DNA of 64,000 nt, taken from the NCBI RefSeq assembly GCF_000835495.1, contig NW_015622541.1:434001-498000 (forward strand). Direction: 5' to 3'. The translations under genes and the position numbers were made by a program. Each line of letters starts with the position of its first letter. Positions within the stretch are counted from its first letter, which is position 1. This DNA is from Cladophialophora immunda. Lineage: Eukaryota > Ascomycota > Eurotiomycetes > Chaetothyriales > Herpotrichiellaceae. Below, one piece after another: positions 58,061 through 64,000 of the stretch. The notes beneath the pieces are model-generated. The model was not told the origin of the DNA and did not search any database. It worked only from the letters and a program-made list of their open reading frames with translations.

Positions 58061-60100
58061 TTAGCGCCGCGCGGTGGGCGTAGCAGTAGCAGCGGCCGCC
58101 GCCGCGAATCTTGCTTCCTTTTCCGCGTCCCATGTGCCCAGGTCAGATATGATTTCGTCCAGGGCAGCATCCAGATCAAAGTCATGGTTCTCGACCAATT
58201 CGAGCAACCGCTGTCGTTGTGCGTCCTGCTTGTTCGATGACGAGCCGCGGTTGTTGGAGTGTTGCGGTGCTCTCGTCGAGCGCTGCAGGCGTGATTTGAG
58301 GATGCTTTTCGGGGTGGAGGCCGGTGAGAGCTTCGGTGATACCGAGTCTTTTGCGGCTGGTCGATGTTCGTCATCTCCGCCAGGTTGCTGCTGCTCTCCG
58401 TCCGGCATCGCTGACTTGGAACGAACCATCTTGTCTTGGATCGCAACAGTCGGCTTCGCGACTTTCAAAGCCGATTTGATCGTTCCTCGAGATGGCCCAG
58501 TTGGGGTGTCTTCGGTCGCAGGCACAGCCCGTCTCTTAGCTTTAGCTCGCCCAGGCTTCGTGGTGCCGACCGGAGAGGCTGCCCTTTGTTTACCTCTGCC
58601 AGCTTCCTCCTTTGCGGAACGTGGTACACCTGATGCATGATCAGTCGGCGAATGCGGCGTCCCAATCCCGTCAGCATGGATTGGAGATTGTAGCCGGTTG
58701 TTCTGCGCTGGTTCTTGCCTTTCCATCGGAAGTAGGCGCTCCAGATCAGGCGCAGCACTTGCGTCAGCTTTCGTACCCCCAGCGGCTGCTACGTCAACTA
58801 TCGCTGGTCTCTCCAGATCCTCCGTATCGGCAGCTTCTGCGGTACAGCGGTCCTGGGCTTCGTAAAACATTTGACTGTGATTGGAAAGATTCGAGGGCAG
58901 AGACGCTAGGACCGGGAAAGGCGGTACTTGAGCGGATGGCAAGTCGGTGGTGGTGCTTGATTTTGTGGTTTCCTCCGCCAAAGACTGAGCCGCAAGCCCA
59001 CTATGGTCGGGTAGAGATGCGTCTTGCGGGTTGGGAAGTATGGCAGAAGTATCGTTGAATCCCGGAGGCAACATTTCCTTAGGCTCAAGGCCTTGTTCCC
59101 TCCCCCTGTCAAGCGGCCGCACTGTGGGATCAGAATGAGGCAGGACTATTATAACATCCAATATATCGGAATCGTCTTGGTCGCCAGGTTGAGAAGCAAA
59201 TGGGTCGGTATCGGATGCGGGATGATGTTCTGCTCCACATTTCAAGTTTAGGATGGCACATTCTGCCGTGGATTCGTTCGTGCGGAATGCCTTCGCTGCC
59301 TCGTAATGATCCGTCAACCCAACCTGTTTGTCTTTGTTCTTTTCCCTTAGCGAGTAGTTGTGGCCGTTACGTGCTAGCGGAGCAGTTTGCGGGGCCGACG
59401 AGTTGAGATGGGATGGAAGGCCGCTCTTCAACTTATGGGATTGTTCCAAAAGCGGTGTGCTGCAAGAAAGAGAAGCCGAATTGCTCGCGATGGTGTTACC
59501 AGCGTCCACTGGGACAGGAAGATCGACATTCCGTTTTCGAGCTTCCAGCCTCTTGACCCTGCGTTCACTCGGGGATGAAGGGAGCAAGGACTGCTCTCTG
59601 TTCTCTGGCCTTTGATGTGCTGCGTTCCTCGTCAACCAGTCTTCCGCCTTATTTCTCTTAGAACGTCCTCCATCCGCCTTCCCAACAAGTGCATCAGGAC
59701 TCTTTTCCTGTCTTTCTCCCCTTCTTGTTGGACTTAAGTTACACCCTGCAGAGTTATCTTTCGCTTGCTTTGTTGCACGGGTAAGTCGTGTAGGCTTCTC
59801 TTGAGTTGTACCAGAATTCCTCGGTTTAGCAATGGTCCTTTTCGCCCAAGGATTCCTCCAACCGGGTTCAAAGGGTCCTCTCAGTTGAGCCGTGAGAATA
59901 GATAAAGGTTCGCCTCGGAGGTAGGCTGTGGCGCAGCGCTCGATGCGTTGCCTTTTGGCCGCTCTTTGCTCTGCATCCATCTGGACACCTTTCGCCTGGT
60001 CATGGTAAACGATTGTGTCGGCGCAGATTGGGATCTCGTCGGCAGAAACAGGTGACACCGGCCTTGGATACTCAAATACTTTGGTTTCCCGGGCGGGCAT
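58061..60100 (-). CDS. Low-complexity basic protein of unknown function
   Basis: Single-exon, 679 aa from ATG at 60100; the open frame continues upstream only with non-ATG codons. The conserved part is near the N terminus: AAKRQRIERCATAYLRGEP, LSILTAQLRGPFEPGW and RNPWAKR. This block is shared by many ascomycete hypothetical proteins, some annotated protamine-like. The long middle is Ser/Pro/Lys-rich and disordered with several basic nuclear-localisation-like runs (AKRRAV, RRVKRLEARKRN). The C terminus has a short helix-forming segment RLLELVENHDFDLDAALDEI, then Ala-rich sequence. I do not recognise an enzymatic domain; a chromatin or RNA role is only a guess from composition. Confidence 0.75.
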   Translation of the reverse strand: MPARETKVFEYPRPVSPVSADEIPICADTIVYHDQAKGVQMDAEQRAAKRQRIERCATAYLRGEPLSILTAQLRGPFEPGWRNPWAKRTIAKPRNSGTTQEKPTRLTRATKQAKDNSAGCNLSPTRRGERQEKSPDALVGKADGGRSKRNKAEDWLTRNAAHQRPENREQSLLPSSPSERRVKRLEARKRNVDLPVPVDAGNTIASNSASLSCSTPLLEQSHKLKSGLPSHLNSSAPQTAPLARNGHNYSLREKNKDKQVGLTDHYEAAKAFRTNESTAECAILNLKCGAEHHPASDTDPFASQPGDQDDSDILDVIIVLPHSDPTVRPLDRGREQGLEPKEMLPPGFNDTSAILPNPQDASLPDHSGLAAQSLAEETTKSSTTTDLPSAQVPPFPVLASLPSNLSNHSQMFYEAQDRCTAEAADTEDLERPAIVDVAAAGGTKADASAAPDLERLLPMERQEPAQNNRLQSPIHADGIGTPHSPTDHASGVPRSAKEEAGRGKQRAASPVGTTKPGRAKAKRRAVPATEDTPTGPSRGTIKSALKVAKPTVAIQDKMVRSKSAMPDGEQQQPGGDDEHRPAAKDSVSPKLSPASTPKSILKSRLQRSTRAPQHSNNRGSSSNKQDAQRQRLLELVENHDFDLDAALDEIISDLGTWDAEKEARFAAAAAATATPTARR

Positions 60101-60701
60101 GGCCGAAATGGAAAGAATCAGACATCCAGCGTACTCAGGACAGGAATTATACTCGCTGAAGAACAAAGCATGTGCGAGAAGGACAGACAAGACAAGGAGG
60201 CTGGGTATCAGTGGTATGCGCAGGTGATTAAAAGGTGGCGTTCAGCAACTAGCTCTTAGCATGCAGGTAGCAGCCAGCACTTATTAAGGCAGCTAAATTA
60301 ATCCCGAAATGGTCAGCAAACACGCCGCGTGTTTGGACGGACAGCGCCCGCATTCGCCGTTACACCTACGAGCCATTGATCAATTCATCTACCAAGCAGC
60401 TTTATTCGATCATACTACTTGTTCAATTTAGAAAGATCTCGGGGAACGCGAAATGCCTGTTTTGTGCTAATCCTGAGAGTCGCTGTGTCGACTATCTAGC
60501 TATTTGATTTCCATCACCGGCGCAAGAAGCCATCTTGTTGCAGGATTGCATTGTCAACGATAAGAAATTCGTAATACCAGTCAACAGCATGTGTTTTTTT
60601 CTCCATTACCAGTTTGTACACCAACATCAGCAAAACTCTCGAAAGGGTATCAATGCAAGCAGCTGAATCCATGAAAAACACGACGATCCGCCTTCAGACC
60701 T
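60101..60701. other. Intergenic region
   Basis: 600 bp holding the promoter of the basic protein and the 3' end of the HAM1-like gene. No gene is supported. Confidence 0.5.
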
Positions 60702-63422
60702 CTACTGGGAAGTGACACCATCGTAGTAAGTCTTATTGGCACTGCCGTTGGTCACTTTGGCACCAACATTGGGACCACCGGTTGTGATGTCCTTGTTTGT
60801 GTCAAAAGCGCGGTCGACTTGGTTGCTGAAGCCGGCGGTCCCCGCAGGATTACTGGTAACAGTCGTGCCAGTGACAGAAGACAAATTATCGTCGTTGGGA
60901 TGATTGCCGCCACGGATTGTGCCAGCAGTGGTGTCATGTGGCTTGCGAATTACCGATTTCGACTTAGGGAGGTCGCTTGACTCCTTCGCATTGCCAATGC
61001 TGAAAACTGGAGATTCCCAACGATCGCCCTTGGCAGCAAGCTCCTTGTACTCCGTTGCCTTGGTCGAGACTCCGCCCGGTAGGCTGATATGCTTGAACAT
61101 GGAGTCTTGCTTCGTCATTGCCATGTTGACGTTGGTCTTGGATGCGACATCCTTGGCCTTCTCCTTCTTCTCCGCCAACAACTTCTGGTAAGAGTTCCAG
61201 TAAGATTGCCAGATGTTCGGAGCATTCTCAGGATCTTCCAGAGCCGCCTCCTTGCCGCGTTGTACGTCTTGGTGCACACGGTAGGCGAAAGCGTCTGCTT
61301 GCATGAAGGCATCCTTGATCTGCTTCTCCAGCACCTTCTGGATGACCGGTTTCATGGTCTTCAACAACAGTGGCTTGGCGATCTTGAACAATAGTTTGTG
61401 ATTGGATTGCTTGATCTTAACGTTCAAGTTCTTGATTGTGACGTCCACCTTGTCCACAGCGACGAAGTGACTGCGGTCTTTGGCATTGGCGTTGCGTGCC
61501 GAGATCTTGAAACTGAAGCCTTCGCCACCGAGGAAGATGTCCATGACACCCTTGTCGGTGATGGACGGGAATCCTTGCTTCTTTTTGATGTAGTACGCGA
61601 CGTCTTGGAGATCCATCTGAATGCCGGAACCCGCAATTGTGACCTTGTTCTCCCTCTTGTTGGAAATTCCCTTGCGGCCCATGCGGAAATAGTTATCACT
61701 ACCAAACTCGAAGACGTTGGGGAAGAGGTTGTCACTTTCAATGACGAGATTCTCCACCACAGCGTCAATCATGGGATCGGAAACTTCAATTCTGGGGATG
61801 GGAATGTAGCGAGTATTCTCGAAGATCTCGGGAATGATAACCTCGGTGAGATCTTTGATCAAATGAGGCTTGAACGTGGGCTTGCCATTCTCGTCATTTC
61901 CAAGGTCGAGGAATAGTCTTTGAACGGCATCTCCAAAGGCTTTGTTCTGTGGGTCCTGGTCGAATTGATCCCCGAGGAATTTGATTTCGTCGAGGATGCG
62001 GTCGGTATGGTTCCGATAGCGTTCACGAAGGAGGAAGCGGCCTTTCTCCTGGAGACGGTTGTACTCGTCGTTGGCTTCGTCTTGGAGAATGTATCCTTGC
62101 TCCTGCAAACATTTCCGGATGTACCGGTCCACAGCCTTGAACCAATCCTTGAGTTCTGGGTCACGATCTGCGTCTCGGTAGATGTTGTTCAAGGCGTCGA
62201 AGAAGTCATCGGTGCTTGTGTAATTGGCAAAGCGTTCAATAAGTGTCTTCAAGTTGGTTAGCGCACCCTTGTTATCACGGTAAGCAGCTGCACGAACCTT
62301 CAAGTTAGCCTCTGCACTCTTCAAGCGATCGTCTTCATGAGCACCTTTGATAGTCCCAGTGGATTGTGAATGTAAGTCGGTGGCATGGCCACCGTATGTC
62401 TCTGCAAGAGAGAGCAGCGTGTCAATAGCTTGGCGATCTAGATGAATGTCAGTCATGTTACTTGGTCCTATGAGTCAGCTACACTTACAGTCGGAGTGGC
62501 CTTGAATCTCCACCACCATCTTCTTAAGCCGCCAGATAGTTTGGTCACGGCGCTCTTGAGGAACCTTCTTGTTGAGATAGTTCTTGGTATGTTGAGATGT
62601 GGCTTCCTTGGCCTTTTTCGCATCTTCCTGGCGCTCATCGGGAATGTTCTGCTGCGCACGGTCTCTGAGAGTATCGGTTGCATTCTGCAGCCCCACGCGT
62701 CCGGCTTCTTGGTTATCCTGGGTAGGATGCTGCTGAGCGGCGTCCAAGCCTTGTTGAGCAGCGTCCTTCGCTTCCTCTCGGCTGAAAGGCTTGTTCTGGT
62801 TGTAAGCGTCACGTGCTTGGTTCCTCAGATTCTCTCTGGACAGATCTGGAACGTCATGCCAGGTATTGTCTTCAGCTGGGTGGTCGATTTGGTTCAGCTG
62901 ATCTTCAGATGGGTTCACACGGCTGGCAACATTCTGCGCGGCATCACCCGCCATGTCCCGCATGAGAATGACGGCATCGTTGAGGAGTTTGCGGAATTGG
63001 CCATTCGAGAGGATGAGTCTGCCAAGGGTCTTGAGACCTTCCAGGGCCTCATCGCCGTGCTGTTGAGCGGTAGTCTTGTCTGTCGGGGCGTTGGGAAGGC
63101 TGACATTGTTGCCGTCGAGGTGTTGGGTGTCCCAGATGAACTCCTGAAGCAAATTCCCCTCATTCTTGGACAACAACAGGTATTTGGCCTGTTGGATGAC
63201 CTCTTTCAGATCTCCGACCAGTTTGCGACCCTCTTCGGAGAGCTTTGAGGACGGTGAGGAGAGGGCCTTGGAGGCCAGCGCACTGTTCAGCGCGACATCA
63301 ATCTGCTTGTTGGAGGGGACTTTGCCGTTGGCGAAGGCTTGGTAGATGCCATAGAGCTGGAGTTTCTGGTTGATGTCCTTCTCCTTGATGGCGTTGTTTG
63401 TGGGACGATTAACAGAGGCCAT
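60702..63422 (-). CDS. HAM1-like lipid-binding protein (TULIP/BPI-like superfamily)
   Basis: 889-aa protein in two exons (63422-62489, 62437-60702). The 51-nt intron has GTAAGT, a GCTGAC branch point and TAG. ATG at 63422 (MASVNRPTNNAIKEKDINQK) is the first ATG in frame. The N-terminal domain (about 10-560) is alpha-helical with GIYQAFANGKVPSNKQID, SNGQFRKLLNDAVILMRDM, an Asn/Gln-rich acidic linker, and TLLSLAETYGGHA after the intron. The later part (about 560-780) has beta-rich BPI-type sequence: YIPIPRIEVSDPMIDAVVEN, GFPSITDKGVMDIFLGGEG and FSFKISARNANAKDRSHF. This is the HAM1_N/HAM1_C architecture of filamentous fungi, possibly tubular lipid-binding at membranes. The C-terminal 100 residues are Ser/Thr/Asn-rich and disordered. 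The role is not established. Confidence 0.85.
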
Positions 63423-64000
63423 GGTGTAAAGGTGCAAAAGGGGTATCGCAAATGTAAGAAAAAAGACAACAGAGTCGGGTCAGGCGCTTCAATCGCAGTT
63501 CTGGGTATGGAGGTTCCCTAGCAGTTTTGGGTTCTGTGGAAGAGGTAGAGCCAGTGGTGGTCAAGTATGGAGGAGAAGTGGTCTGAGGAAGAACTGGCAA
63601 CACAGATCAGAGACGGAGGTAGTGATGTAGTTATGAGTTGAGAGGCGGGGAGGGGGTTGTGGTGTGTATTACCTCACAGCCAAGTTGGTGGCACAGGGCG
63701 TCACTCAAGCAGCAAGAGGCACGCGCAACACGACCAGCTTTGTTCCCAGTTCAGGGAGGATCTGGCCATAATCTTGCCGCGATCGAGGAGGGATCGGCAG
63801 CGCTGTGGCTTGATCTCAAGCCCAACAGGACAGAAAGAGACTGGTTGAGCATCATATTTGGCCGGCAGCAATGTGGAGATCGAGGGTTGGCAAGCCAAAG
63901 CTGAAAAGATGAAGCGGATGTCAATTGCGAGCTCCAGCAAAAACCCAAAAGAAGCGTCATGACATCACCTGGAGTCTGGAGAGGTGGCTACTGTGTTTGT
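63423..64000. other. Right-edge upstream region
   Basis: Promoter side of the HAM1-like gene. Short overlapping frames (63638-63904 +, 63960-63751 -) show no domain and no gene is called. Confidence 0.5.

Overview
The window is nuclear DNA of a filamentous ascomycete (Pezizomycotina). Genes carry short introns of about 45-80 nt with GT..AG ends. The proteins are typical of this group: Zn2Cys6 regulators, rhodopsin-domain membrane proteins, MFS sugar porters, a HAM1-like protein and an Asi-type RING protein. A dispersed single 5S rRNA gene is present. A 16-kb block shows extreme repeat-induced point mutation (RIP). The class cannot be fixed from sequence alone; a Eurotiomycete would fit.

Layout. 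1-4940: an amino-acid/choline-type permease running off the left edge, a rhodopsin-domain membrane protein and a DUF1989 (urea-carboxylase-associated) protein. 4941-6629: no supported gene. 6630-22467: a complete nest of two LTR retrotransposons. The outer element has 196-bp LTRs and a 5-bp TAACC target duplication. It encodes gag, integrase and chromodomain on the + strand but no visible reverse transcriptase. A second Ty3/gypsy element has 282-bp LTRs and an ATAG duplication; it is inserted in the outer integrase and is read on the - strand. Between its pol and its 3' LTR it carries a long extra ORF ending in a ULP1-type (C48) cysteine peptidase domain. Both elements are riddled with CpA-to-TpA changes and in-frame stops.

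23497-32503: a lactose-use locus with a GH2 beta-galactosidase and a lactose-permease-like MFS porter in divergent orientation, followed by a Zn2Cys6 regulator. 33272-36165: a fungal protein of unknown function and a Nudix/eIF2B-like fusion. 36778-46490: a hexose-type porter, a second Zn2Cys6 regulator, a DHA1-like MFS porter and a YtcJ-like amidohydrolase. 46833-48297: an A1 aspartic protease without an evident signal peptide. 49824-53061: a medium-chain dehydrogenase and a C2H2 regulator, converging and overlapping at their stop codons.

53471-53589: a 5S rRNA gene whose helices differ from the usual sequence by paired, compensating changes. 54204-63422: an Asi1/Asi3-like membrane RING protein, a basic low-complexity protein and a HAM1-like protein. 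Protein functions are read from recognisable motifs and recalled family features; no database was searched.
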